Shown here in pieces: positions 29,181 through 37,848 of a stretch of 64,000 bases of DNA. Each line of letters opens with the position of its first letter. Position 1 is the first letter of the stretch. This DNA comes from Citricoccus sp. SGAir0253 (GTDB taxonomy: Bacteria; Actinomycetota; Actinomycetes; Actinomycetales; Micrococcaceae), in assembly GCF_005877055.1 (NCBI RefSeq), contig NZ_CP039424.1, positions 868,001 through 932,000 of the forward strand, written 5' to 3'. The notes under the pieces were generated by a model. That model worked only from the letters and a program-made list of their open reading frames with translations, had not been told where the DNA came from and ran no database searches. Position numbers and translations under genes: made by a program.

Positions 29181-30389
29181 ATGCCGAGGCGTGAGACCGC
29201 CCTCGTGATCGACGACGACGAGCAGATGCGGTCCCTGCTGTCCGAGATGCTGAAGGAAGCGGGCTTCAACGTGCTCGAGTGCTCCCGCGGGGCGGACGCC
29301 GTCCAGGCCGTGGACAATCACGGCCCGCTCCTGGTGACCCTCGACATCGGCCTGCCGGACATGGACGGCTTCGAGACGCTGCGCCGCATCCGCAGCCGCT
29401 CGAGCTGCTACGTCATGATGATCTCCGGCCGGGACGACGAGATGGACCTGCTGAGCAGCCTGCAGCTCGGGGCCGACGACTTCATCACGAAGCCCTTCCG
29501 CGCCCGGGAGCTGCGGGCCCGACTGAACGCCATGCTGCGCCGGCCCCGGACGGCGGCGCTGCCCCCCGCCCTGCGCACCGGCCGGGGCGGTGCCCCGGAG
29601 CCGCGCGGTCCCGTGCGGTCCGTGTCCGGGAACCCGGGCGATGTCCTGGGCGCCGGGGAACCGGTGACGCGGCCACGGACGGACGGCGGTGCCGGCAGCG
29701 ACGCGAGGGGCGCGGGGGGACCTGCCCGGGGCAACGCGGGCCCGCACGCGACGGGGACGGTGTGGCCGGTCGGCGACCTGGGGCGCGGGGGTCCTGCGCT
29801 CGCCGGCGCCGAGCGTCCGGAGTCCGCTCGCCCCGGTTCCGCCCCCTCGCGTCCTGCTCCTCCTGGAAACCGCCACGCCGCGGATCACCACCCCTCCAGC
29901 CACCCCGGCTCCGTACAGCGGGACGCGCCTCCCGGAGCGGCCCCCGCGCCGGGGTCGACCGGCTCCACCGGCGTCCCGGGCCCCGCCGCCTCGACGGCCG
30001 GGTACCGCCGGGTGCCGCCGGGGCCCTCGGAAGCCGTGCGCCGCGGCGTGCTGTCCCACCTGGGCCTCGTGCTGGACCCCGCCGGGCGCGAGGTGACCGC
30101 GGACGGTGTCCCCGTGCCGCTGACCCGGATGGAGTTCGACCTGCTGCACGAGCTCATGCGGGCCGGTGGGGCCGTCAGGACCAAGCAGGACCTGGTCCAG
30201 GCCCTGCGCGGGGACGAGCAGTCCGCGGGCGCCCCGAGCGACTACGTCAGCACGGCGGACGAGCACGCCCTCGAGGTCCACATGGGCAACCTCCGGCGCA
30301 AGCTGGGGGAGCGGCGCGGCTCCCCGCGCTGGGTGATGACCGTGCGCGGGGTGGGTTACCGGCTCACCCCAAGACCCCGAGGGCATTGA
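29181..30389 (+). CDS. OmpR-type response regulator with ~165-residue disordered linker
   Basis: The product is 402 residues, against about 230 for the family. The receiver domain (1-120) has the acidic pocket Asp11-Asp13, phospho-site Asp55 in VTLDIGLPDMDGF and Lys104 in FITKPFRARE. Residues ~122-285 are Pro/Gly/Ala/Arg-rich and lack hydrophobic pattern. A winged-helix DNA-binding domain follows (LLSHLGLVLDPAGREV to VRGVGYRLTPR). It is divergent from the sensor kinase. The last 26 nt overlap the converging tadC gene. Targets are probably the Tad genes on either side, by inference. Confidence 0.88.
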   Translation: MPRRETALVIDDDEQMRSLLSEMLKEAGFNVLECSRGADAVQAVDNHGPLLVTLDIGLPDMDGFETLRRIRSRSSCYVMMISGRDDEMDLLSSLQLGADDFITKPFRARELRARLNAMLRRPRTAALPPALRTGRGGAPEPRGPVRSVSGNPGDVLGAGEPVTRPRTDGGAGSDARGAGGPARGNAGPHATGTVWPVGDLGRGGPALAGAERPESARPGSAPSRPAPPGNRHAADHHPSSHPGSVQRDAPPGAAPAPGSTGSTGVPGPAASTAGYRRVPPGPSEAVRRGVLSHLGLVLDPAGREVTADGVPVPLTRMEFDLLHELMRAGGAVRTKQDLVQALRGDEQSAGAPSDYVSTADEHALEVHMGNLRRKLGERRGSPRWVMTVRGVGYRLTPRPRGH

Positions 30390-31239
30390 TCACCGCCGGC
30401 CCGAGCAGCACGATGAACAGCACGGGCATGATGAACAGCATCAGCGGCATGAGGATCTTCACGGGGATCTTCTGCGCCGCCTCCTCGGCACGCAGGCGCC
30501 GCCGGATGCGCATCTCCTGGGCCTGGGTCTTCAGCACGGCGGCGATGGTTACGCCGAGCGCCTCCGCCTGGACGATCGCCCGGACGAACTGGCGCAGGTC
30601 CGCGCTCGTGTTGCGCTCGGCCATGGCCACGTAGGCGTCCCGGCGGCTGCGTCCGACCTGCACGTCCTGCAGGGTGCGGACGAACTCCACGGACAGGGGG
30701 CCCTGCGAGTTGTGGGCCACGTGGGCGACCGCCGCGTCGAAGCCGAGGCCGGCCTCGACCGCGATGGTCATCTGGTCGAGGGCGTCTGGCAGGGCCTTGG
30801 TGATCTTCTGCTGCCGCTCCTGCCCTCGGCCGGTGAGCACGAGGTCCGGGACGAAGTACCCGAGGACCGTCAGGGCGAGGGCCAGCAGCAGCGGCAGGGG
30901 ACCGTGCAGGGACCGCAGCAGGAGCGCCCCGAGCAGGAGCCCGACGCCGGCCGCGATCACCTTCGCGGCGAGCACGCGTTCCAGCGGCCACGAGGCCGGC
31001 CGGCCCACGAGGGACAGCTGCCGGTCCAGCCGGGCCCGGAGGGACGGCGGCGTCAGCTTGACGACCAGGCTCCGGAAGGGTTGGGGGGACTCGACGTTCA
31101 GGCCGGGGGCCGACAGGCCCCGGGAGAGGTTGGTCCGCACGGCCTGCTCGAGCGGGGTGGCGCCGCGGAACAGGGCCCAGCCCAGGAGGGGGAGCGCCAG
31201 GCCCACGGCCAGGGCCGCGGCGATGATCACGGGGGGCAT
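30364..31239 (-). CDS. tadC: Tad pilus inner-membrane protein TadC
   Basis: The 291-residue T2SSF-domain protein has the GspF-type segment LPDALDQMTIAVEAGLGFDA and helices near 5-25, 85-130 and 255-290. With TadB it forms the platform that couples TadA ATP hydrolysis to Flp pilin insertion. It ends the main tad transcript and overlaps the response regulator tail to tail by 26 nt. The start is ATG 31239 with GAGGAGAC upstream; 10 nt separate it from tadB. Confidence 0.88.
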   Translation of the reverse strand: MPPVIIAAALAVGLALPLLGWALFRGATPLEQAVRTNLSRGLSAPGLNVESPQPFRSLVVKLTPPSLRARLDRQLSLVGRPASWPLERVLAAKVIAAGVGLLLGALLLRSLHGPLPLLLALALTVLGYFVPDLVLTGRGQERQQKITKALPDALDQMTIAVEAGLGFDAAVAHVAHNSQGPLSVEFVRTLQDVQVGRSRRDAYVAMAERNTSADLRQFVRAIVQAEALGVTIAAVLKTQAQEMRIRRRLRAEEAAQKIPVKILMPLMLFIMPVLFIVLLGPAVINALGVLG

Positions 31240-31249
31240 GGTCGTCTCC

Positions 31250-32185
31250 TCAGAACTCGATGGTGATGACGCGGCGCATCCAGACGCCGCCGATGACGAA
31301 CATGAGGACGCTCGCCACCAGCAGGCCGATCCCCAGCGGGTGCGTGAAGAACGCGCCGATGTAGGAGGGTTGGATGACGCTCAGGAAGAGGCCGATGGCC
31401 ACGGGCAGGCCCATTAGGACCATGCCGGAGAGCCGCCCGTCGGCGCTGAGCGAGCGGATCAACCCGATGATCTGCTGGCGCTCGCGGATGGTGCGCCCCA
31501 CCTCGTCCAGGACCTCGGCGAGGTTGCCGCCGACCTCCCGGTGGATGGCGATCGCCTGGGTCACCCAGTGGAAGTCCTTGCAGTCCATCCGCTCGGCGGT
31601 CTCGTGGAGTGCCTCCGAGACGTCCCGGCCGAGCCGGACCTGGTTGACGACGCGGGAGAACTCCTCGCGGGTGGGCGAGTCCGACTCCTGCACGAGGCTG
31701 TCCAGCGCGCGCAGCAGGCTGGACCCGGCGCGCAGGCTGCCGGCGATCAACTGTAGGGAGGACTCCAGCTGCCGCGCGAAGGCGGCCCGTCGCCGGGAGG
31801 CCAATACGCCCAGGACCACCCGCGCGAGGACGGGCACGAGCACGGCGAGGACGATGCCCAGCACGAGCACCCCGCCCAGCGCGCCGAGGGCGAGGCAGAC
31901 GAGCATCACCACCCCGAGGATGACCAGGAAATCCGGCGCGGAGACCCGCAGACCGGCCAGGTCGAGGGCCCGGGAGAGGGAGTGGCTGCGCTCGCCGCGC
32001 CGCAGGAGCGAGTCGGCGGCCTGGGAGGTGCGGTCGGCCAGCCGGGACAGCAGGCTCGCCGCCTCCGGGCGCTGGACGCGCCCGGCCAGGTTGGCGGCAC
32101 CGGCGGAGGGGCCCAGCTGCCAGACGGCCAGCAGCAGGGCGGCGTAGACGAGCACCAGCCCGGCCACGATGACGAGGGTGCTCAT
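31250..32185 (-). CDS. tadB: Tad pilus inner-membrane protein TadB
   Basis: This 311-residue T2SSF protein starts MSTLVIVAGLVLVYAALLLA. It carries LESSLQLIAGSLRAGSSLLR and HRE(V)GGNLAEVLDEVGRTIRER, the TadB hallmarks, and has C-terminal helices. It partners TadC in the pilus assembly platform. ATG 32185 overlaps the tadA stop (ATGA), giving coupled translation. Confidence 0.88.
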   Translation of the reverse strand: MSTLVIVAGLVLVYAALLLAVWQLGPSAGAANLAGRVQRPEAASLLSRLADRTSQAADSLLRRGERSHSLSRALDLAGLRVSAPDFLVILGVVMLVCLALGALGGVLVLGIVLAVLVPVLARVVLGVLASRRRAAFARQLESSLQLIAGSLRAGSSLLRALDSLVQESDSPTREEFSRVVNQVRLGRDVSEALHETAERMDCKDFHWVTQAIAIHREVGGNLAEVLDEVGRTIRERQQIIGLIRSLSADGRLSGMVLMGLPVAIGLFLSVIQPSYIGAFFTHPLGIGLLVASVLMFVIGGVWMRRVITIEF

Positions 32186-33642
32186 CGCCGCCCCCTCGCG
32201 GGTGCGGCCCCGAGGGGCCCGGAGGGTGCCTCGAAGATGCTCGCCGGGACCTCGATCCCGAGGTCGTGCATCCGCTCCGTGAAGGAGGGACGGATCCCCG
32301 TGGAGATCGCCTGGCCGAGGAACCGGCCCTGCGCGTCCACCCCGGCGGCGTAGTCGAAGACGAAGGCGTCCTGGAGCGTGACGACGTCCCCCTCCATGCC
32401 CTGGACCTCGGTCACGTGCGTCACGCGGCGGGTGCCGTCCCGCAGGCGGGTCAGCTGGACGATGACGTCCACGGCCGAGGCGAGTTGCTCCCGGATGGCC
32501 CGCAGCGGCAGGTCCATCCCGGCCATCAGGACGAGCGTCTCCAGACGGGCGAGGGCGTCTCGGGGGCTGTTCGCGTGCACGGTGGACAGCGAGCCGTCGT
32601 GGCCGGTGTTCATGGCCTGGAGCATGTCCAGCGTCTCCCCGCCGCGGACCTCGCCCACGACGATCCGGTCGGGGCGCATGCGCAGGGAGTTGCGGACCAG
32701 GTCGCGGATGGTGACCTGCCCCCGGCCCTCCACGTTCGCCGGCCGCGACTCGAGGCGCACCACGTGCTCCTGCTGCAGCTGCAGCTCCACGGCGTCCTCG
32801 ATCGTGATGATGCGCTCGCCGTCCGGGATGAACGAGGAGAGGACGTTGAGCAACGTCGTCTTGCCGGTGCCGGTGCCCCCCGAGATGATGACGTTCAGCC
32901 GGGCGCGGACGCAGGCGTCGAGCAGCTGGGCCATGGACGTCGTCATGGTGCCGAACCGGACGAGGTCGTCCACCTTGAGGGGGTCGCGGGAGAACTTGCG
33001 GATCGTCAGGGCGGAGCCGTTGACGGCCAGCGGCGGGATGATCGCGTTGACGCGGGACCCGTCCTCGAGGCGCGCGTCCACGAGCGGGGAGGACTCGTCC
33101 ACGCGCCGGCCGATCTTGGTGACGATGCGCTCGATCACCTGGCGCAGTTGCTCCTCGGAGGCGAACCGGACGCCGCTGCGGGTGATCCGCCCGTGCTGCT
33201 CCACGTAGACGAGGTCCGGCCCGTTGACCATGACCTCGGTGATGGAGTCGTCGTCGAGCAGGCGCTGGATGGGCCCGTAGCCGAGCACGTCGTCCGTGAC
33301 GCCCCGGACGAGGCGCTGACGCTCCTCGCGGGACAGCGGGATCTCCTCCTGCGCCACCACGCTGGACAGTTCTTGGTGGACCAGCTGGCGCAGCTGGGCG
33401 TCGTCGAGGGACGTGTCGGAGAGGCGGGCACCGAGCCGCTCGAAGAGCTGCGCGGAGGCCGTGTCCTTCAGCGCCGTCAACGCATCGCTGAGCGGGGCGG
33501 CGTCGCCCGCGGGCGGGGCCGCGGTGGTCGACGTCGGCGCCGAGGCGGGGGCCGGCGGCGTCACCAGCGCAGGGATCTGGGCTGCCGAGGCTGCGGCGCC
33601 CGTGGGGGCGCCGCCCGACTGGAGGCGTTCGGAGAGCTTCAC
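32182..33642 (-). CDS. tadA: Tad secretion ATPase TadA/CpaF
   Basis: This 486-residue hexameric ATPase powers Flp pilus assembly. The N-terminal ~100 residues are Ala/Pro-rich, then comes QLRQLVHQELSSVVAQEE and the core. The core has Walker A SGGTGTGKTTLLNVL, the Asp box ITIEDAVELQLQQEHVVRLE, Walker B with MRPDRIVVGEVRGGE, and the His box TGHDGSLSTVHANSPR. GTG 33642 is chosen because GGAAGGAA lies upstream and it overlaps the tadZ stop (GTGA); in-frame upstream sequence is only the tadZ shadow. Confidence 0.92.
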   Translation of the reverse strand: MKLSERLQSGGAPTGAAASAAQIPALVTPPAPASAPTSTTAAPPAGDAAPLSDALTALKDTASAQLFERLGARLSDTSLDDAQLRQLVHQELSSVVAQEEIPLSREERQRLVRGVTDDVLGYGPIQRLLDDDSITEVMVNGPDLVYVEQHGRITRSGVRFASEEQLRQVIERIVTKIGRRVDESSPLVDARLEDGSRVNAIIPPLAVNGSALTIRKFSRDPLKVDDLVRFGTMTTSMAQLLDACVRARLNVIISGGTGTGKTTLLNVLSSFIPDGERIITIEDAVELQLQQEHVVRLESRPANVEGRGQVTIRDLVRNSLRMRPDRIVVGEVRGGETLDMLQAMNTGHDGSLSTVHANSPRDALARLETLVLMAGMDLPLRAIREQLASAVDVIVQLTRLRDGTRRVTHVTEVQGMEGDVVTLQDAFVFDYAAGVDAQGRFLGQAISTGIRPSFTERMHDLGIEVPASIFEAPSGPLGAAPARGRR

Positions 33643-34838
33643 ACCCGTTCCTTCCGGTGGCGGGCCCGTGCGCCGGCCCCGACGGGCCGCGACGAGCCGT
33701 AGTACTGGACGAGCCGCTGCAGTTCCTTCGCGGCGGGATTGCGCGGGGCCTTGAGCAGGATCGGCACCCCCTCGTTCGTGGCCACGCGCATGGCCCGGTG
33801 CTCGGGGACCATCACGTCGGCCTTGATCCCGAGGGTGGCCTCGGCGTCCGGGCGGCTCAGCCCGTTGCGGGGGTGGGTCGCGTTGAGGACGATGCGCCGG
33901 GACAGCGTGCCGAGTTCCAGCATCTGCAGCACCTCGAGCTCGCGGTGCATGCCGCGGATGCTCGGCACGTCCAGCCCGCCGACCATGACGAAGTCCGTGG
34001 CGGCGTCCAGGGCCGAGAGCGTGTGCTCGGTCAACCCGGGCGAGGTGTCGATGACCACGAAGGCGTACTGCTCGGCGAGCTGCTCGAGCAGGTCGGTGAC
34101 CTGCTGGGGGCCGATCTGGTCGGCGTCCGCGGCGGCCTCGGGGGCGCACAGTACGTAGAGCCCGTCCGGGTGGGGCGTCAGGTGGCTCTTGAGCACCATG
34201 CTGTCCCGCAGGGAGTCCGGCTGCACCGCATCCACGATGGTGTGCTTCGGGTACAGGTGCAGCGCCGAGGCGACGTCCCCGAACTGGAGGTCCAGGTCCA
34301 CGAGGACCACCTCCTGCGGGAAGTCGACGGCCAGTCCGGTGGCGAGGTTGGTCGCCACCGTGGTCTTGCCGGCCCCGCCCTTGGGCGAGAGCACGGGGAT
34401 CACGCGGCCGCGGGCCGGGACACCGTCATCGCCGGAGGCGAAGGGCCGGCGGGCGGTGGCGCTGCGGGTGGCGCGCTGGACCAGCTCGCGGATCTCGGCG
34501 ACCTCGGCCTCCGGGGGGATGATGTCCCGGACCCCGGCGCGCATGGCGGACAGCATGAGGTCTGTCGTCGGCTCGCCGACGACCAGGACGCTGACGTCCG
34601 GCCGGACCACGGCGAGCGAGGCGGCCATGCGCAGGGACTCCTCCACCGGCAGTCCGTCGCCGAGGACGACGACGTCGAGGAGGGCGGGCCGGTCCAGGCC
34701 GGCCGTGACCTGTTCGGGCTGGTGGGGGACGTCGTCGCCGGTCCACGTGGTGACCTGCCCCTCGAGGGGGCCGGTGATCGCCGCGAGGAAGCGCTCGTGG
34801 AAGGTGGGGGACGGGCCCAGCAGGGCGTAGCGGCTCAT
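33639..34838 (-). CDS. tadZ: Tad localisation ATPase TadZ/CpaE
   Basis: The 399-residue protein has an atypical receiver-like N-terminal domain (about 1-125, VVRPDVSVLVVGEP) and a MinD/ParA-type ATPase domain. The deviant Walker A is LSPKGGAGKTTVATNLATGL, with VLVDLDLQFGDVASAL behind it. In other bacteria TadZ marks the site where the Tad machine assembles. It shares four bases with both tadA (downstream) and cpaB (upstream). The C terminus is Arg/Lys-rich. Confidence 0.9.
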   Translation of the reverse strand: MSRYALLGPSPTFHERFLAAITGPLEGQVTTWTGDDVPHQPEQVTAGLDRPALLDVVVLGDGLPVEESLRMAASLAVVRPDVSVLVVGEPTTDLMLSAMRAGVRDIIPPEAEVAEIRELVQRATRSATARRPFASGDDGVPARGRVIPVLSPKGGAGKTTVATNLATGLAVDFPQEVVLVDLDLQFGDVASALHLYPKHTIVDAVQPDSLRDSMVLKSHLTPHPDGLYVLCAPEAAADADQIGPQQVTDLLEQLAEQYAFVVIDTSPGLTEHTLSALDAATDFVMVGGLDVPSIRGMHRELEVLQMLELGTLSRRIVLNATHPRNGLSRPDAEATLGIKADVMVPEHRAMRVATNEGVPILLKAPRNPAAKELQRLVQYYGSSRPVGAGARARHRKERV

Positions 34839-35611
34839 TCGTGCACCTCTTCCTTGGTGACGGGGCGGGAGCCGTCGTCGGTGGTGTCCTTGGTCTGGTG
34901 GGAGAGCCAGGTGAGTCCGAACTCCTGGGCGTAGACGAGGCGCTCGGCGTCCGGGGTGTCGAGCGCCAGGGTGACGATCACGGCGTCCTCGGGGACGGCC
35001 GGGGCGTCCGGGTCGGTGGAGCCGTTCGCGGACGGCTCCTGGCCGTCGGCCTTCGCGCCGGTCTCCGCCTCGACCGCGGGCAGGCCCTGCACCTGGGTGA
35101 CGAGGACCTGGTGGAGGGCCAGCTGGGAGAAGGGAATGTCCTTCGACTTCTTCGCTCCCTCCAGGGAGACGAAGACGCCCACGAGGTCGCCGGCCTCGAG
35201 CTGGCCGCCGACGACGCGCTGCGGCGCCAGGGCGACGGAGATCTCCTGGAGGCCCTTGGGCACCGGGACCTTCCGCTTCTCCTCGAGTTCCTCGGGGGTG
35301 GCGAACCGCGAGGCCAGGACCTGCTCGCCGGGCTGGAGCTCGACGGTGGACACCCGGCCCTCGAGCTCCGTGAGGGAGCGGACGGCGTCGGACGGGACGG
35401 CCTTGGCGGGATATTCGGTGGCCTCGACGTACTCGGGCAACTGCTGGGCAGTGGTCCCGGCGGGTACGGCGGTGGTCACGACGTAGACGGAGGTGGCCTT
35501 GGCATCGCCCATCGCGCGGCTCTCGGCCGCGGAGACGTACTGGAGGATGAGGACGGTGCCGACGACGGCCAGCAGGACGGCGATGAGACCGCCGATGATG
35601 CGCTTTTTCAC
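34835..35611 (-). CDS. cpaB: Flp pilus assembly protein CpaB/RcpC
   Basis: The product is 258 residues with one N-terminal membrane anchor (MKKRIIGGLIAVLLAVVGTV). A SAF domain follows (VYVVTTAVPAGTTAQQL to LQPGEQVLASRFA), then an RcpC-type beta domain with ISVALAPQRVVGGQLEAGDLV. In Gram-negatives it gates the secretin; no secretin exists here, so it probably guides the pilus through the wall. The start is GTG 35611 with AGGAG upstream. Confidence 0.85.
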   Translation of the reverse strand: MKKRIIGGLIAVLLAVVGTVLILQYVSAAESRAMGDAKATSVYVVTTAVPAGTTAQQLPEYVEATEYPAKAVPSDAVRSLTELEGRVSTVELQPGEQVLASRFATPEELEEKRKVPVPKGLQEISVALAPQRVVGGQLEAGDLVGVFVSLEGAKKSKDIPFSQLALHQVLVTQVQGLPAVEAETGAKADGQEPSANGSTDPDAPAVPEDAVIVTLALDTPDAERLVYAQEFGLTWLSHQTKDTTDDGSRPVTKEEVHE

Positions 35612-35651
35612 GATGCTCCTGGGGCTGGTGGGGAGGGTGCGGACCGGGGGA

Positions 35652-36731
35652 TCAGTCCACGAGGGTGACCAGGCGGGTGCCGAGGTCGAGGGGATTGGGG
35701 CCGAAGTCGTAGTCCTGCTCCGCGGCGTCGAGGGTGACGAAGGAGACGAATTCGCCGATGATGCCGCGGCAGGTGCCGACGCAACTGTTCGGAGGGGTGG
35801 TGTTGTTCTCCCGGCTGCCGCTGAGGTTCCAGCCGTGCAGCTGGAACGAGGCGAAGCCGATGATGCGGTACTGGCCGCTCATGCCGGCCCCCATCACCTC
35901 GGTGAAGATGGGCACGAGGACGGGCTCGTCGAGCATGTCGTACAGGTCGTCCCGGCAGGCGTTGGGCACGTCGTTGCCGGGGTTGCCGTCCATGACCGCC
36001 GTTGTCGAGGGATCGGAGAGGTCGAGGCCAGACAGGTCGATCGAGGTCCCGCAGACGGTGCTGTCCGGGAGGTCGAGCCAGCCGAAGCCGCCGGGGAGTT
36101 CCGGACCGCCCGTGCCCGAGTATCCGGGGGCGCCGCTCGACGGGCATCCGGGGACCGTCTCCGTGGGGTTCGTGCTGGTCCGGATGACCTGCACGCCCGC
36201 ATCGAGCTGGTACTCGAACTGGCACCAGGAGATGGCGAGGGGGAGCACCCGCGGGCCGCCCGTGGGAACGAACCAGCCGGCCTCCGCGTCAGCCGTCAGG
36301 ATGGCCTCGCCAAAGTCGGGATCCGCGGCCCGGGCCGGGTCGAGGAGCATCTGCACCACGGGGGCGAACGCCAGCGCCAGCGGATTGTCCGCCGGGGTGG
36401 CCGCCGTCACGCGGACGCGGCCGGCGCCGAGGTCGATCTGCGGGGGGTCGGCGGTGGCGTCGTCGTCGTTGGCATTGTCGCTGGCCATCTCGATGGCGAG
36501 GCCCTGCGGGTCGCCCGGGCAGGTACCCAAGGCGCAGTCCTGGGCGATGGCCAGCGCGCCGGCGTCGGCGCCGTTCTGGAGCTGGGCCCGTTCGAAGTAG
36601 AGCAGGCCCACGTCCACGACGATGGCCGTGAACCCGAGCAGGGCGACCATGAGGAACGCCGTGAGGACGGAGACGGTTCCCCGCTCCTCGTCGCGGAGGC
36701 GCCGGCCGAGGCGGGAGGTCACACGCCGCAT
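35652..36731 (-). CDS. TadG-like Flp pilus-associated protein
   Basis: The product is 359 residues. After a basic opening, the segment RGTVSVLTAFLMVALLGFTAIVVDVGLLYFERAQLQNGADAGALA is the Tad (TadE/G-like) hydrophobic signature; it anchors the protein or makes it a pseudopilin. The long exported part has several cysteines (CALGTCPGD, CQF, CPSSG, CGTS, CRDD, CVGTCRG) that could form disulfides. ATG 36731 (MRRVTSR) overlaps tadE by 13 nt. It is the most divergent part of the cluster and possibly decorates the pilus. Confidence 0.8.
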   Translation of the reverse strand: MRRVTSRLGRRLRDEERGTVSVLTAFLMVALLGFTAIVVDVGLLYFERAQLQNGADAGALAIAQDCALGTCPGDPQGLAIEMASDNANDDDATADPPQIDLGAGRVRVTAATPADNPLALAFAPVVQMLLDPARAADPDFGEAILTADAEAGWFVPTGGPRVLPLAISWCQFEYQLDAGVQVIRTSTNPTETVPGCPSSGAPGYSGTGGPELPGGFGWLDLPDSTVCGTSIDLSGLDLSDPSTTAVMDGNPGNDVPNACRDDLYDMLDEPVLVPIFTEVMGAGMSGQYRIIGFASFQLHGWNLSGSRENNTTPPNSCVGTCRGIIGEFVSFVTLDAAEQDYDFGPNPLDLGTRLVTLVD

Positions 36732-37162
36732 CTCATCACCCCCGTGCCGGTGAGGGGCGTGGCCGCACCGAAGAGGCCGGTCAGCGAGTCCACGGAGTGG
36801 TTGATGGTGACGGTGACCTCGGAGCCGGCCGGGCAGGGGTTGGCCGCCGTCCCGGCCGGCACCACGGCGATGTTGACGCTCGCGGGGGCGATGGGCACCG
36901 TCGGAGCGGAGGCCAGGGCGACGTTGACCGCGTCGCCCATGGCGGTCGCCGGTTCGTCGGTGATGGAGACGACGCGGGCCGCGTCGCGGGCCGCGGCGGT
37001 CACCTGGATCTGGGCGTTGAAGATCATGCCGAACTCGATGATGCCGAGCACGATGGCCAGGAGCACCGGGACGACGAGCGCGAATTCGACGGCGGCGGCA
37101 CCGCGCTCGCGCTCCTCGGCGGCGGTGCAACCCGGTGAGACGGGACGGGGCTGCGGGGTCAT
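36719..37162 (-). CDS. TadE-like pseudopilin
   Basis: This 147-residue protein starts MTPQPRPVSPGCTAAEERER. It continues GAAAVEFALVVPVLLAIVLGIIEFG, the TadE pseudopilin signature, with processing expected between Gly and Ala before the Val-Glu pair. A short exported domain follows. The start is ATG 37162 with GGAG upstream. It lies between flp and the TadG-like gene and may be a minor pilin. Confidence 0.85.
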   Translation of the reverse strand: MTPQPRPVSPGCTAAEERERGAAAVEFALVVPVLLAIVLGIIEFGMIFNAQIQVTAAARDAARVVSITDEPATAMGDAVNVALASAPTVPIAPASVNIAVVPAGTAANPCPAGSEVTVTINHSVDSLTGLFGAATPLTGTGVMRCGV

Positions 37163-37312
37163 GCTCGCTCCAAGTCTGGGGATGGACTCATGAACGGCGG
37201 AGGCTGGGTGCCGGGGGATCGTCGGCGGGACCAACGCAGAAGGGGCGGCCTGGCGATGTGCTGCCGGCCGCCCCCTCACGCGGTGGGCTGTGTCAGCTCC
37301 GCGGATCCGTGA

Positions 37313-37498
37313 TCACGCGATCGGCGTCAGGGAGTCGAGGACCCGATCGAACATGTCGTTCAGCTCGGGGCCGAGCAGGAGCAGGGTGGCGACGATGGCG
37401 ACTGCGATGAGGCCGACCAGCAGGCCGTACTCGACCGCGGTGGCGCCCTCCTCGTCACGCTTGATCATGGCGAACAGGGAGGTCAGGAAGTGCTGCAT
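37313..37498 (-). CDS. flp: Flp/Fap major pilin
   Basis: The 61-residue pilin MQHFLTSLFAMIKRDEEGAT continues as AVEYGLLVGLIAVAIVATLLL. The Gly-Ala-Thr-Ala-Val-Glu-Tyr processing site (Glu5 of the mature pilin) is typical of Flp. The mature pilin is about 43 residues. AAGGAGA precedes ATG 37498. A ~150-nt gap separates it from tadE, which suits much higher expression of the pilin than of the machine. Confidence 0.92.
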   Translation of the reverse strand: MQHFLTSLFAMIKRDEEGATAVEYGLLVGLIAVAIVATLLLLGPELNDMFDRVLDSLTPIA

Positions 37499-37848
37499 GG
37501 GATTCTCCTTGAGACAGGTACTGCGGTGATGGACGGGGAAGAGCGCCGGTCGATCGTCTGTTCAGGTGAGTCGGTGGGCTCTTACCGTGCTGTCCTTGGG
37601 GACATTTCGAGCGTAAGGCGAATCACATTCTCGTGTCTCGGGAAATGGGCATTCTTGCTTGAAGCCTGAAGATCCCCTGCGAAACGTCGAGTGTCTTGCG
37701 GGACCGCTGACCGTCACCGGTGCGCATCCTTGGGGAAACGCTGAACTACGGGCGCCGATCCTCAAGGGCCCGGGCCCACCTCAAGACTCAAGGGCACAAC
37801 CTCAAGGACCGGGACTTCCAGCAGCTCGGCGGCCGGCGGCCGGCGCCG
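37499..37848. other. Gap upstream of flp
   Basis: These 350 nt between the HNH gene (3' end) and flp (5' end) hold no gene. They must contain the flp promoter and leader, but no single -10 box stands out. They are visibly less GC-rich near 37565-37700. CTCAAG repeats (37761-37807) and a GGGCCCGGGCCC palindrome (37766-37777) lie at the HNH end. Confidence 0.5.
37761..37807. repeat. Four CTCAAG direct repeats
   Basis: CTCAAG occurs at 37761, 37780, 37787 and 37801, three of the copies followed by G. The role is unknown; it could be a protein-binding array upstream of flp or chance. Confidence 0.4.

Noticed and set aside
29013-30386. Minus-strand upstream extension of the histidine kinase frame to 30386
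   Set aside because: It is antisense to the response regulator with no domain content; a CATACT box 6 nt before ATG 29012 supports the shorter gene.
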